Source: Earliella scabrosa (taxonomy: Eukaryota; Basidiomycota; Agaricomycetes; Polyporales; Polyporaceae). Taken from it: a stretch of 64,000 bases of DNA. A model generated the notes under the pieces. That model saw only the letters and a list, made by a program, of their open reading frames with translations. It searched no databases and had not been told where the DNA came from. The translations under genes and the position numbers were made by a program. Each line of letters begins with the position of its first letter. Within the stretch, counting starts at the first letter, position 1. Shown piece after piece: positions 1 to 12,576 of this stretch. The stretch is taken from NCBI GenBank assembly GCA_022605405.1, contig JABYQQ010000001.1:4092001-4156000 (forward strand), given 5' to 3'.

Positions 1-1
1 A

Positions 2-184
2 CAGCTGGACTCTGTCCTATCCGGAGACATGTTCAAGGAGCTCCAAGTGGTCGAGCTGCGGGTGACCTTCACCGTGCCCGAGCTCACGCAGACAACTCAG
101 GGAGAGAAAATACGGGAAAGCATACAGCACCAGCTGCCGCAGTTGTGTGCGAGGAAAGAGCCGGTGCTGAGAATTATCTCGTGA
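2..184 (+). CDS. F-box-like protein, C-terminal fragment (5' end outside window)
   Basis: The reading frame from base 2 is open without interruption to the TGA at 182-184. It encodes 60 residues beginning QLDSVLSGDMFKEL and ending LCARKEPVLRIIS. The pattern of a short amphipathic helix, a strand-like segment (LQVVELRVTFTV) and a charged run ending in a short hydrophobic tail is what I know from the C-termini of F-box/LRR-like proteins that are abundant in Agaricomycetes. The F-box itself would lie upstream of the window. It is transcribed towards the F-box-like gene at 471-1986, so the two are convergent with about 290 bp between their stops. Assignment rests on the tail only and could be wrong at family level; that it is coding is more certain. 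Confidence 0.55.
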   Translation, partial: QLDSVLSGDMFKELQVVELRVTFTVPELTQTTQGEKIRESIQHQLPQLCARKEPVLRIIS

Positions 185-470
185 GTCCTATCGCCTGCAT
201 CATACCACCATTGTGCTCGTCTGATGCATCTTCTCAGGAAGGGCCTATATGAAGTAGGAATCGCAGCTTTGACATTGTGGACGTCTTCGATTCGCTTGTA
301 TGATTTGTGTGGACTCTACATCAATATCGCTTCCAATCCGTCTTGCCTGTGTGTGGTGTTCGTACATGTATTGAATGTCCATACAATACCGTCTTTGAGG
401 ACTAATTGGGACGCTCGCACTTCAATCACTACGCTTGCGAGGGAGCACCTCCTATGCATGTATCCGAATT

Positions 471-1986
471 CTATTGAGTATCGATGGTTCGATAGTCTGG
501 CCCAAGGCGGCGCCGCTCAACCTTGCGGGAGTCTTCTTGACTAAACAGGGGACCGTAGGAAGCAACGACAACCATATCCAATGTGGGCACGGATTCGAGC
601 AGATGATCCGCGAATTCGATGATATTCCAACCCCGAAGCTCTACCTCGATGGGGAAGGAAACGAGCGGCACTGCGCGCGTGGTGAATGAGCTGCTCAGGA
701 GCCACCACCGGATACTGAGTTCAAAAGTGGTGACAGTGGACGCTCGGACAATGTCGCAGATGGTATCCTGTTCATTACCTCGTGAGCAGACGTGTCGCTA
801 TGAGACATCGCGGATTTAGACTCACCAGCATCGCGCGAAGGCTCACGCCGCGCTTGACATCAGCTGGCTTGATACTGATCCCCATCTCGAGCGTTTGGAG
901 TCGACGGACACACGGCTCGTAGAATACAGAGACAAGTGCGGGGTCCGAGAGGGCAGAGCCAGATGGAATGGCAACGGCCAGATGGCGAGGCTTGGCGTAA
1001 TGAATGACTTGTCGGAGGTAACGAGGGTCCATCGGGTTGTGTCCGGGTTCGCTGAAGATGCCGAGTCTGACCACCGGGCAGGTGATACCCAAGACGTAGA
1101 GGATGCTCGGTGTCCCATACACCTCCTGGAGCGACTTCCATGTGCCGTGGACGCGCTGTAGGGCTACGTTCTCGCCTCGCAACCCTGACAAGCGAGGGAA
1201 CGTTCGATCCGCCGAATCGAGGCCAGCGATGTTGGCGGCGACCACATCGAGGATGCGTAGGTTGGGGAACGCGTGGGCGTAGCGATGAGTACAGAGCGAC
1301 TGCTGCGATACGAGGGTCAGAGAGGCCATTCGAGGGAACTGAGGGCCATCGAACGAAGCGCAGTTCGAGATTTCCAGCTTCTCGAGCGTGGACTGGGAAG
1401 CGTGGAGGAGAAGGGTCAGGTCTCTCGTCTCTCCGGACATGCGCGGATCGGCGGCCACGGTGGGCATCGTGAGGCACGCAGACACAACGCTCGAGGCGAA
1501 CCTTCTAAGCATCCTGCGAGAGTGTTGATCGACATAGTCTATAGAGAGTGTCCTGACTTGAGATAGTGAAGCGATGGCGTTGAGGAGATTGGGGTGAGCA
1601 CCCAAGATGGATTCGGCATCTCGCAGAATGAGGGTGGTGAAGTTGGTGCCGAAGGCACTGAGGGAGATGAAGAGGTCCCTGAGGAGGCTGTGCGTTGCTG
1701 CCAGTCGATTGTCCCAACAAGCCCGCTCTATCGCCCTCGAATTGAGCGACAAGGCGAGGGTGCGGAGGAAGGGGAAGCGATGTGGATGGTCCGCCATCAT
1801 GAACGACACGAAGGACTCCACTTGAGATATCTCGTCCGACTGGATTTCCACAAGATCCGCAACTAGATAGCGTGCCCCGTCACGATATAAACGGCGACAT
1901 GTCCGCATGATCTTGGAAGCGCTCCCTCTGTCGGAATGACCCATGATGAGGTGCATAACATCACCGTTCACAGGCCTGTGCTCCAT
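471..1986 (-). CDS. F-box-like protein, complete (2 exons)
   Basis: Exons are 1986-826 and 767-471, giving 485 residues. The intron (825-768) has donor GTGAGT and acceptor AACAG and is phase 0. The protein opens with an F-box-like segment: DVMHLIMGHSD, then a run of Arg/Cys-rich residues (MRTCRRLYRDGARYL). The remainder is leucine-rich, repeat-like sequence such as FPFLRTLALSLNS, FTTLILRDAES and STLEKLEISNC, with an LELRGW-type C-terminal part encoded by exon 2. Proteins of this build normally act as substrate adaptors of SCF ubiquitin ligases, binding Skp1 through the F-box; the substrate cannot be read from the sequence. I chose the ATG at 1986 because the F-box follows at once. Family assignment is by overall pattern, not by a unique motif. 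Confidence 0.7.
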
Positions 1987-4900
1987 CTACAAGAGCCGCA
2001 TCACGAACAGTACATGAGAGGGATGAGAATGTACGCCTACTGATTGCGAGTGTAGCCGACTCGAGAACCAACGTTGTGCCTTCGTGCGTGCTTGACTGAG
2101 GGCGATCGGTGAACTGCATTTGAGTCGGTCGATGGGTATCGTGCGGGTCCCAAACAGTGTCCTATAACGGGTAGACCACGATAACGAAAGGACCCAAACG
2201 ATAGATGCAGTTAGAGAGAAAGTCCTTGCTTGTTCGCACAGTGGTGCCAGATCAGCAAGACGCTTAGTCAGCGACAGACATGGCGCTGCAGTCAGCTTGG
2301 AGAAGATGGTGACGAGGACGATTGTATGATTACACACGCCATTCGATACATTGACAATTGTACTACTCTATTCCCGTACCATGAGACTCTTCGCTTTTGC
2401 ATCACCCCTCGTGATCACTTCGAGTCAACGTCGGCCAGTTACCGGTGAGTAGGGGTCAGATGTTTCTGGTGGTCTTCAGGAATGGAGGGTCAACCAGGCC
2501 GTCCTGATGATCGCCAGCGAGCATCAGGTTCTTCGCGTGGACACTCGTTAGGCCGCAAACCGACGGGGTGGAATGTTGAATACGCAACGCATCGCTTGAT
2601 CCATGGAAGTACGAGCCCGCGAGCAAGGTCGCCTTGGGGAATATCAGTCTCTGAAGCCTTGCCCGTCTTGGCCGTCCAACCGTCTCGCTTCTGAACCATT
2701 ACGTTGGGCAGCCTGCGACCTTCCGAACCTTGCACCGATATCTTGTTTGGTGTTTGTGTTTGTGGACCGCAACGCCACGACAGCGCGTGGCCTGACAAAG
2801 CACGCCAGCACGAGTACGCGAGTACAGACCCCGGTGGCGATCTCCATGTCGATAACGTTGTTGCAGCCTGATGTCGAGCCCACGGGCAGCGATCGTAAGC
2901 GACGTCATCCGCCATCCGCCGTCCGTGTACGAGAGATCGATAGCGATCAGCAGCGTTGCCGTTTGCCGTTCTTCAGTCCACCGCGAAGATTGTCGCACGG
3001 GTCCCAGGCCCATCGCTCTGAATCCGCTTTCGTGCATCAGGAGATACATGTGGGGAGATGAGGGGCGATGAAGGTAACGAAGAGTGCTTGCTCGACCCGG
3101 GAGGGCCCATGACGTGGCATAGATGAGGACCAACCGCGCGTGTCGGACGATCCAAAGATGGAAGACAGTGCGATGAGAGGTCAGCGGCGGCCTCGCGGGA
3201 TGTCTACCACGAGCAGGCGAGTGAGAGGAAAGCCCCTCGCGATGTCCGTTGGAGGTTGTGTGAGGCTGTGGGCCCGAACTGTGGACGCATGTGTAAGCTT
3301 GTTGACCCCGTCCGTCGATGGACCGCGTGCAAAGGAGGAGCTGGCGTCATACGCGTGGTGCGATGGATGAGATCCCGGCGGCGGTCGGAGAAGAAGCAAT
3401 GGAGAGAGGCGAGATAGTAGCTCAGAGCCCACCCCCAACCCGCTGAACGGGGGCGGAACAGTGGAGGTGTGACACCTGCGTGCATGCGTGAGCCGTCAGC
3501 TGACCCGGTCCACACAACCACGCACCACACACACATACCGTGTTCGAGTTCAAGTTCGGAAGGTTATAAGACGTCCCGTGCGGAGCCACAGTCAAGCATC
3601 ACGGATCTATAAAGTACCAAGGCGTCAGCGAGACTCCATCACACGCAACGCGAACCTTCCCCCTTCTGAATCGGGCGCCCTCTCACGAGCGAGCAAAGGG
3701 CACACACACGCAGCCGCAGCGCATGGAGCCCAACAGCTGCGTCCCCATTCTCCATTCTCCGAAGCGCACACATGAGTCGTGCGCGTGCCCCACCGCAGTT
3801 GCGCGTCCTTGCCCTTCCCTTCCGTCCGCGGAGCTCGGCTGATCTGCTCACGCCAGTCGAACCCTCTTGACAGATGGCCAACAAGCACTGTCGCATGACA
3901 AGATGCAAGTCAGCAGTAACGATCGAGCACAGAAACAGCATACCTCGGATAGTACACGGCTTGGCAATGCGGCGTTGAAGGACCCGTCGCGACGCGAGCA
4001 CAACGCCATCGACAAGCTGCACAAAAACGAAAGAACAAAGCGAACAAGGGGCGATCAGTTCAACGAGCACGAACGCAGCGAAAGCAGCAACGGAAGAAAA
4101 AACGGCTTATCCAAAATGAAAGTGCTCCACATCCCTGCATGGGCGGGCGGTCGCGGGCGGCATCGACCCATTGACTCATGCCCGCGCGGGCGACTCCAAG
4201 TTGCCATCCTTGCTATCCGTACGCGTCTGGCGTATATGCGTACAGCCGGACCGCCGCGCAGCGTGCGCCTGCACGGTAGCTTCGCGCAAGCTTTCTTACA
4301 GCGCACAGTCCTCTGACCGGACAGCTTCTCGCGCGCGCATCGAATGCCGACCGCCGACCGAGCTGAACGGTAACCGGGACGGAGGGAGGGGTTGTCCACC
4401 TTGCGCCGCCGTCGCGGGCCCGGACGCTCCTGATCCTAATCCTGGTCCGCATATGCACCAAATCCGCACACACACATGCATATAGGCGGTACCCTCATGC
4501 CTGGAGTTGCGACCAGGGCAGTCGTCGAGTACACTTGCCAGCACGCGCACCTGAGGCCTGATCCCGATGATTCCCGGCCGCCGCGCCTCCTGTCCTCGCT
4601 ACGAGAAGAGGGCGCGGGCGTGGGCATGGCCGCAGCGCCGCCGGGGAGGAAGGGAAGGGGGTAAGGGACCGCGAGAGGACGGGTCGAACGGTCGAGCTTG
4701 CAAGAAGCCGACGTCGAGGCCCCGCCATCCGCGATCCGCCCAGGTCCCAAGTACTCCCGAGTCCCGACGCGCTCCGGTCCACGGTCTTGTGCGGCCTCAG
4801 GCTCGGGATGCCACCGAACCATCCGTCCTACGTCCTGTCCTCAACTCCCGCACCCAACACAGCAGCCAACCGCGCGGACGCGGGGGCCAGCTGTCGAGCC

Positions 4901-5314
4901 CATCGCCGGGCTCGAGCGATGAGTCCTAGATGGTGTAAGTGCGCATACAGAGGTATGGTGCATAGGTGAGGGAGGGCATATCTATGTACACAAGGTGTGA
5001 GTACAGCGTTCAAAAAAAAGAAGAGATGAGACACGAGACCGAGACACTAGTAGTACCGGAAGACGTATGTAGAGAGAGAGAGAAAACAGAGATCGATCAG
5101 ACTGAATCACGAGCCAACGACAATGGGCATCCACGCTGAACCATGTGAAGATGAAGATATGCGACGATCATCGGACAACGACCTGCAAAAATGGCAAGGA
5201 TACAGAAGATAGTAAAGTTCACAAAAAGATACGAATACCCGAGCCAATAAGATAAAAGTCGCAAACTCCTCTCCTCCCTTTCCCCGCAGGGGACTAAGAG
5301 GACAGGAGGTACGG
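1987..5314. other. Intergenic stretch, no supported gene
   Basis: I see no reading frame here that resembles a known family or that links to others through good splice sites. Overlapping frames of 60-150 residues occur on both strands, as expected for GC-rich DNA. A minus-strand stretch at 2644-2883 has a weakly membrane-protein-like composition, but its frames are broken and no intron set joins them. A short (AG)6 run lies at 5071-5083, just beyond the cyclin stop codon, so it is probably in or near that gene's 3' UTR. Confidence 0.5.
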
Positions 5315-7449
5315 TTACTGCATGCTCGTACCGTCAATGCCAATACAAGGATCAGGGAAGGCCTCTGCAAAGGAAGGGAGAGACGTAGAGTAAGACTTGA
5401 TGACAGTCGGATTGAATGCCGGAAGGGTCGGCCCAGTAGCAATCGCCCGCTCCGTCGCAAAGTCGAGGTCGACGTCCAAGGTGTTGGAGACGTAGTATGG
5501 GTTGTAGGCAACCGGTCCCAAGGATCCCAAGGGGTTCGCCGGGTCCGCGCTGACGTATGTCGATGTGTTCGCCACCCATGGTCCGCCAGAGTTGTTGCAC
5601 GTCGCGTAGGATGAGGGCGAAGGAGTGGGCAGGTCCAAGTACATGGACATCTGGACCGTCCGCTCCTCCGAGCCATCCGACGAAGAAGAGGAGGACGACA
5701 TCGGCGAGTCGCATAAAGTCGGCGTTGACAGCGATGGGGACACCTCGACCTGGGGCTCCACGTCCATAGCATACGCCATGTCAAAGCCCATTCCAGGTGC
5801 CGCTCGCACGTCGAAGCCGTAGCGCAGTCCGTCAAGCTGAACGGTGGACGCCGCGGGCTCTCCATACATTCCGCTGCGGTCTGAACCCATCGCAGGTACG
5901 GTCGCGCTGCGCTGCAGGCAACGTGTCCGAAGGCTGGGGGCTTGTACCGGAGGAGGAAGGACGGGACGAACGTAGGACAAGGACGCAGGCGCAGTTGCGC
6001 CCGCAGTCGTTGCAGCCGCCCAGCTCGCAGTTGTCGATGGAGCATAAGTACGCGGGCTCGCGCACACAATGTCGCCCTCACTCCTGCTTCGCAACACTGG
6101 CCTGCCGCTGCTTGTCGACGAGGGAAGCTTGCCGACCCAGAGCCGCCACTCCAGAGCCTCGCCAAGGGCACGCTCGCACCGTCCGATCTCGCGAGGAGGC
6201 AGACCAGCGAGCTTGGCCCAGGCGCGGTTGGAGTACGACCGATCTTGCATGAACTTTGACGCCAAGATGAGGCAGGCGAGGAACGTCCTTCGGGGACAGC
6301 AGAGGGGAGAGGGCAGAGGAGGAAGCGGAGGAAGGGACGTCGCATTCTTGTCGCATGTCGAAGGGGCGGGAGTCGGGAGCTGCATGTCGGCGTCGAGGTT
6401 GCCTACGAGGACAGTGTCGTCGATTCGGATCGTCTGCGAGGTAAGTCCCGCGGTCTTGTCAGATTCGAGAGGCGTGCTGGAGGAGACGTCTTGCTCAAAC
6501 ATGCCGGTGACAATTCGCGGCTCCGACGCTTGACGCCAAGTGCAATCTGAGGTGGGGCAGGCCTTCTCCGCCCGGAGGAGCTCCGGAACCTTGGATCGGA
6601 CCGCCTCCAAATAGCAAAGCGCCGTTTGGAGGACTCCGGTCGACGTCCGGGAGCGACGGAGGACCTCGTGAACAAATGCCTTGATCGGGACAAGGTTGCT
6701 GCCCTCGGAGCCTTCGGGCGCTTGCGAGTATGACTCGTCCTTGTCCCCAGTGGGAGACGGCGTCTGACCGCTGGTGGGAGAGACCGGCGAAGGCAGTTGA
6801 GGATTGCGCGTGGCGAAGAGCGTGGCAAAACCGTGCGACGAAGAGGGTGTAGATTGAGAGGGGGGTATCGCCAGGTCGGGCTGGGCGCAGAGCGCTTCCC
6901 GTCCGCACGCGGTGAAGACATTAGGGATGTCGTCCTGGTGCCATGTTTCGCAGAGAGTTTTGACCGCTTGATCTGGGCCAACACTCGTGAGCATGGTGCT
7001 TGCCCGAAGCGGATAACATGAGACGGTGGTGTGACATCCGACGGTGACGGTGGCAGATGCGTCAAGTCACTCAGGCATGACAGCATGCGTGCGAGACTGG
7101 ACGCACGAACGATACGGAGAAGACGGGATGCTGAAACGGAAGCTGCTCACTCACCGACAAGTTTTGCGGCGTATTTTGTCTTCTGCGCGTCCCGCAAGGG
7201 ACTGGGAAGAGGCGGTGGCGGGGGTTGGGTTAGTTTGAGGCGTTCGAGGTCGCAGATGGGGTGAATGAGAATGGTAGCAGGTGAGGAGGAAGCAGAGGAG
7301 GAAGCAGGCGTGTGGAGATAGGATGAAGGGGAAGCGCGTTGGATGCCAGATAGCGAAACGGTGGAAGCGTAAGGCTGCCAGCGGGTCCTGGCGCGCGACG
7401 CGCCAGGACCGCGGTGTGGAAGCGAGTGGGAGACAGCATGGAAATTCAT
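5315..7449 (-). CDS. PCL/Pho85-type cyclin with long disordered C-terminus (2 exons)
   Basis: Exons are 7449-7155 and 6972-5315 (650 residues); the intron 7154-6973 starts GTGAGT and ends CCCAG, and splits an Asp codon. The cyclin box is spread over the first half: YAAKLVDQAVKTLCETW near residue 95, then VPIKAFVHEVLRRSRTS, and later FLACLILASKFMQDRSYSNR followed by AWAKLAGLPPREIGRCER and LEWRLWVGK. This set is typical of the yeast Pcl1/Pcl2 and fission-yeast Pas1 cyclins, which activate a Pho85-like kinase in G1 and nutrient control. Two low-complexity inserts separate the cyclin-box pieces, and the last 250 residues are Ser/Pro-rich and probably disordered. The only Met in exon 1 is the one at 7449, which fixes the start. 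Upstream DNA is strongly pyrimidine-rich on the coding strand, as in many fungal promoters. Confidence 0.85.
7384..7410. repeat. Perfect inverted repeat (12-bp arms, 3-nt loop) inside cyclin exon 1
   Basis: The left arm 7384-7395 (GGTCCTGGCGCG) and right arm 7399-7410 are exact reverse complements, separated by CGA. It lies within coding sequence, about 40-65 nt downstream of the cyclin ATG, and encodes part of an Arg/Gly/Ala-rich segment. In the mRNA it would form a very stable GC-rich hairpin. Confidence 0.9.
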
Positions 7450-10400
7450 TGTCGATGGAGTCGAGAGACGGAGTGGTGGATTCTGACTGAGAAGAGACTA
7501 CGTTGCGATTATAATTCAGATAGTAGTAGCATCAGTGGGGACGAAGGTGAACTGGGTGATAATGATACTGGAAAACGAGGCAGAAGAAGCAGAGCAGACA
7601 GCGGCAGGTTTCGCAAGGGAGACGGAGCGGGAGGACGACGGATTGGGGTATCGGTTTCTGGACTGGCGCAGGGAGTACATTTCGCTTGGTGGGAGCTTTA
7701 GCGGATGTCCCTAGTCAACGACTATGGACGATCCGATGGGTGAGCGCGTCGCTGGGATCAGCACGAGCTCAAGACGGACTGGAGAGATACGGTGGGCAAG
7801 AAAGCGAGACGCAAGGGAGCTGGGAGCGTCGGGAGGACAAGAGACGTTGAGCGGGGGTTATAAGGGGCGTTGTCAGAGTCAGCTGTTGGCGGGATAGAGT
7901 CAAGTCGATATATCGAGACCGTCGACAGCCACACGCAAACACGGCCAAACAACGCTGGAGTCACCGGCTGCTGGCCTCTCCTCCTCCCCGGATCTCTCGC
8001 GCGCACAGGCTCCAGCCCGCTCTCAGGCTGTGTCCGTTCTCTGCCCACCCACTGCTCCCCCAGCTCCTGCCCAGCTCTCCCGACTCCCAGCCGGTCCACT
8101 CGTAGCCCACTGCAGCCCACTGCTGCGCATGCGCACGCACGACTCTGCCATCCCCCCAGCCCTTGTCATATCACAGCCTGCCTCCACGCTCGCCCAAAAT
8201 TTCCCCATGACTCGGTGCTACGCAAGACGGCCTCTCCATATGTCATTTTTGATCTTCCGCTCTGACTTGGCTCCCCGCCGACCCAATCCGTACATCTCCC
8301 GTCCATTGTCTCCTTGACTCTATCGTCCGCCCGCTTTGGCAGCGTCTCGCCTTGTATCACGCCATCGCAACACGCCATGTCCTCCCCGACAACCATCTTC
8401 TCGATAGGGTATCTAGCACAATACAATTCCAACATTCGTTCAGCGTCCGCGCTCGTCGTCCCAATTCAAGCCATATGTCATCCGCTTCCGCTTCCGCCTC
8501 CGCTCTCCCAGTCATCCCTTCATACCCCCCGGGCCATGTGAACCCACTCCTGATTCACGCCGCCGCATCCAGTCCATTCACGTTACCTATCGCTGCGGTA
8601 TTCCACAGAACAGCGTGCCAATCGCCGAGTACTTCGCGCACAGCATTATCCTACTGTGCCCACTGCTGTGTCCTGCCAATGTGCATCTGGATTTCACGTT
8701 CGGCGAAGGTGCCCGGACGCCTCCCTGCTGCGAGCATACCCGACAACGTTCATCCTATCGTACGCCCTACTGCGGAAGAGGACGAAGATCGGCACGCCGC
8801 TCTCTCCCATTCTCCTATCCTATCGCACTGTACGTCCGATTGACGCATTCATATCCGTGCGATCTTCGCGTGCTCTTCGCCGCCTTCCACGCCCTAGCCC
8901 ACGCTTCGACGTCTGCGTATTTGTGTTCGAGGTAGCTCTATATACATCCCTGCCGCGGCCAGACCATACATTCACCAGCTTCCCTTCCATACAAGCCCCT
9001 TATGCATCTTCCCGCGCGGTCTTTCCGCGTGTCGCGCCCTGATACCCGTACAGCGTCATAACCCTCGCCGCGCGCCGCATATCCCAACCCCTCCAACCGC
9101 AGTACTCGCCCAGACTCCATCGCCATTGACTGCAACGCTCAGCGACCATCGCGAACCCAAATACCATCTCGTATGTGCGGAACAGAAGCATCACCTCCAT
9201 CTGCCAAGTAGTCGGTGCGACGACTTCTTCCGTCCTGCATCTCCATCCTGCCGCCCTGTATCAGAAATGACGTGCCGTGGACGCGGGCGCACATCTTCGC
9301 CGCCGACCGCACACACCCACCCCGTCGTGCCACCGAGGGCACAGATCGCGCGGGCTCGAGTCATCCTGGATCCTGTAGTACTATCACCCGTCGCACAACG
9401 CGCGCGCGGCGATGTACGGCTGTAGCTAGATAGCATTCATCGCACCAGATGCACACGCACATGCCGCGTGTTGTGATCGATTTCGAATGGTTCATGCAAC
9501 AAGGATGCCATAGTCGTGCCATTCCTCGCATATAACAGCGCAACTGCTCTCCGAGTCTCTGCCACATGCAGGGAAGACCCGGGTGGGAGCGTCCTGAGTG
9601 GCGCGATTCTTCCCGAAGACTGCCTCGTGCGGAATACTCGCACCTGCAGCTGGCGGACTGTCGCGGACACAATATATAGAAACTTCTTCTCCGTCTAACG
9701 CCACCATATGACCTGGAGCCTTCGCGAACGCCGTACAAAAGCGTACCAATCTCAACAGCAGCAATTCGACAACGCATGTACATCCGAACCACGATGTTGA
9801 CATGCATATGGACCGGTCATGGTAGGAATGGACGGAACGGAGTCGAACCCGCCGTTCGATACTTATCAATCGCTCCGAGACTCGAGCTCCGAGCTGAGTC
9901 TGAGTCGCACCAGTTCGAGTCATCCTTGGCACGCAGCTATAGGCGCCCAAAGACGCTCGGCCGAGAACACCGTCGACGTTCCGTTACCTGACAGGGCCCT
10001 CTCTCTCACAGTCGTCCCCAGTGGTTCTGAATTTGCCTTTCAGAGTCGCGAAGTCGTCAACGTCCACACATCGAAGCGTCGCAACTTGCGCGTAAGGCAC
10101 GTAAGCGTAAGTCGTAGTAGCTGTCAGTTCGGCTGGCGACCCCGAGACTGCGCACCCCACCCGGGTGACCTATCACGGTGGCGACGACATAACACAAAAG
10201 TCAAGTCAGGTCAGGTCACTTGAAAAAGACATGAACGCTGCCCGCCAGTACTTGGGCCGCCTGACCACTCCGACTTCGTCGCCAGGCTTGGCAGAGTTTG
10301 AACGCTAAGTAACTCAACGTTAACGTTGATAGGTCCTCCGAGTCCCGTGCCCGGCCGTCGCTGCCGCCCCGCAAACAGCGAGCTCAGACTCGGAGCATGA

Positions 10401-10480
10401 GAACACGGGACACAGGAACCGCACTCGGACTCGGAATTTGGTATGCGCAACACTGAACCCGAATACCGATCCAGACCGAC

Positions 10481-10498
10481 TCGGACTCCGGAGTCCGA
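10481..10498. repeat. Perfect 18-bp palindrome
   Basis: The sequence TCGGACTCCGGAGTCCGA reads the same on both strands. It sits in a cluster of GACTCGG-like words within the gene-poor region and may be a by-product of local repeat expansion. Confidence 0.8.
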
Positions 10499-12554
10499 AT
10501 CGGACGCCGGTGCGCCGACTTCACTTGAAGTTCGACTTCCACCTTCAAGCTTCTCGATCGAGGTTAAGACGGATGCCACCCGCCTAGCTGCACCGCACTT
10601 CGCTGCTCCAAGACTCAGTACTCAGAGGGCGCGAGGAGTACTTCGATGATGTGCCACGAGCATCTCGCATTCACGGGCCGACGCGAATGTTTGCCACTGG
10701 CGAGGCACCCGGCCATCCTTCAAAGCTTCACTTTTGTGGTTCCACACAGACGTTGGACATCCGAGTCGGCGCGCGCCTTACGGAATCGAACATTGACACA
10801 AGCACGCTGGACCCGCCCCAGAGCTTGGACGATTCCGAGAGCGTGCCGCGGCCCATGGCCAGAGGTGACTGGTGCATCGCGCCAGGGGCGCCGCCGAACG
10901 TGCTCCATGCTCGGGCTGTCCGGCTTGAACGAAGACGCGAAGACGTTCAGGTCCGGAATGACGAAGTCCTACAGAAGGCAGAAGTCAAAGGTCAGAAGCC
11001 TTCCGTGTTGCACGTCGTTGACAGTTCTGACTGTTGAGCAGTGGACGCCGTGTGACGGCGCACGTTCAGTGCTCAGCGATTGTTGACGAGGATGAGACGT
11101 CGTCGGTCGGGATCGACGGGCATGGGTACTCAGAACTCAGTGACAGCGCGCAGCACGGCGCGCTCGTTCAGAAGGTTTGACGGTGACGAGCGCGGCCTGC
11201 CGGTAGGATGCCGGCGCGCTTCCTCTCTCTCTCCCAAGCGTTAACGTTTCAACGCTGCGGTGGAGTGGTATTCGATATACGAGTGCCAGGGGTGCGTAAG
11301 AGTGGGTGAGTGACTGTAGCCACCGTGCTCATATAGCCATATACATGTTCACGTATGACAGGCACGGCACCTCTTTTGATGCATACCTATTGCAACCATG
11401 ATCACGGGTAGCCTTCAGGATACACCTCCACTGCGATCGGTCGGTGGGTCGTTGCTCCGAGTCCAGGCATCTGAATCTGATACATACCAGCGGAATGCTC
11501 GTTTGATTCTAGTGCTTTACATGCCTCTGCGATACGGCGATTATGCTCAGTGAGAATCGACACGACGGGTTCGCCTCGGACGGCGACGGATCGCCTACAC
11601 TAGGAGCCCTTCAGTGATACGGTCTGAATGAGCAAGAGTGAGTGTCTACAAATCGAGAACGTTGACCCTACACCTCATTTGTTCCTCCCAGTGCACAGGT
11701 CCCCGCAACTCAGTCCTCGCCGCCATTGATATGTTCCGATGCTACGTCGGAAGGTCGGCCCGAAGCAGCAGACCCGGAGCCACCTGCAACACGGAAGAAG
11801 TCTGTTTGCTCCCGTCATCGACCCAATACATGATGTGGACCCTCAGGCTCATTGCTCCCGACATGAGGTGGACCAACATGAGGTACGCGGTTGCTCCGGC
11901 CGCTAGTTACCCCTGTGGACTCCTGACTCATGGTCTGCGACCCCTTCCAGACTTCCACTTTCAGAGGATACGGTGCAAATGGGCTTTACCGTCCCCTTAT
12001 CCTGCAACTCGCAGTCCAACCTGTGATGTCGGATCGAATTTCTTTATGACAAGTCAACTGTCGGCCTCAGCACCTCGATCCGAGAGCGGACGTGGTACGG
12101 GTATGGGCGAGCCAAGCACGGCACCACAGGTGCAGAAGCATCGAGCTTGGGCGCCCAGCTTCCTCTCGTCTTCCAGCCATCTACCTATCCTAGCGATGCA
12201 GGGGCATACGAACGAAGACCAGAATCCGATTCATGGCTCCTATACGTCCACCACTCGCCAAAGGTCCACGTCGCCCCTCGGCCACGGCTGGGGCACCAAG
12301 CCATCGCGCAGCTCACAGCCTTGCTGCCCCATTGTATGCACATCGGTCCATCACCCCGGTGAGTGGACCCACAAGTCCCAGCCTCCCTTAAGCTAACTTC
12401 ACACAACCAAGCTCCTTGGTCACCCGGCACTGCGCGTTGGCGTATTCCTCCTGGTCCGATTGGACGGACGCGCGGCGTCCGAAGAGGCTTCCACTCGGAC
12501 GGCATCGTGGTCGGTGATCATGCATGAGACGACACCGGCGCCGCCGACGGGCCC

Positions 12555-12576
12555 GGGGTCGGGGTCGGGATTAGGG
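12555..12576 (+). other. Potential G-quadruplex motif
   Basis: Four G-runs of 3-4 bases separated by TC, TC and ATTA lie on the plus strand within 22 bases. This meets the usual G-quadruplex pattern. It includes a single TTAGGG unit, but there is no telomere-like array around it. Confidence 0.55.

Noticed and set aside
2490..3133. Minus-strand frames tested as a DUF6533-type seven-helix membrane protein
   Set aside because: No single frame carries the helices, splice sites do not join the pieces and conserved residues are absent.
12555..12576. Possible interstitial telomere repeat
   Set aside because: Only one TTAGGG unit is present; the rest is GGGGTC.
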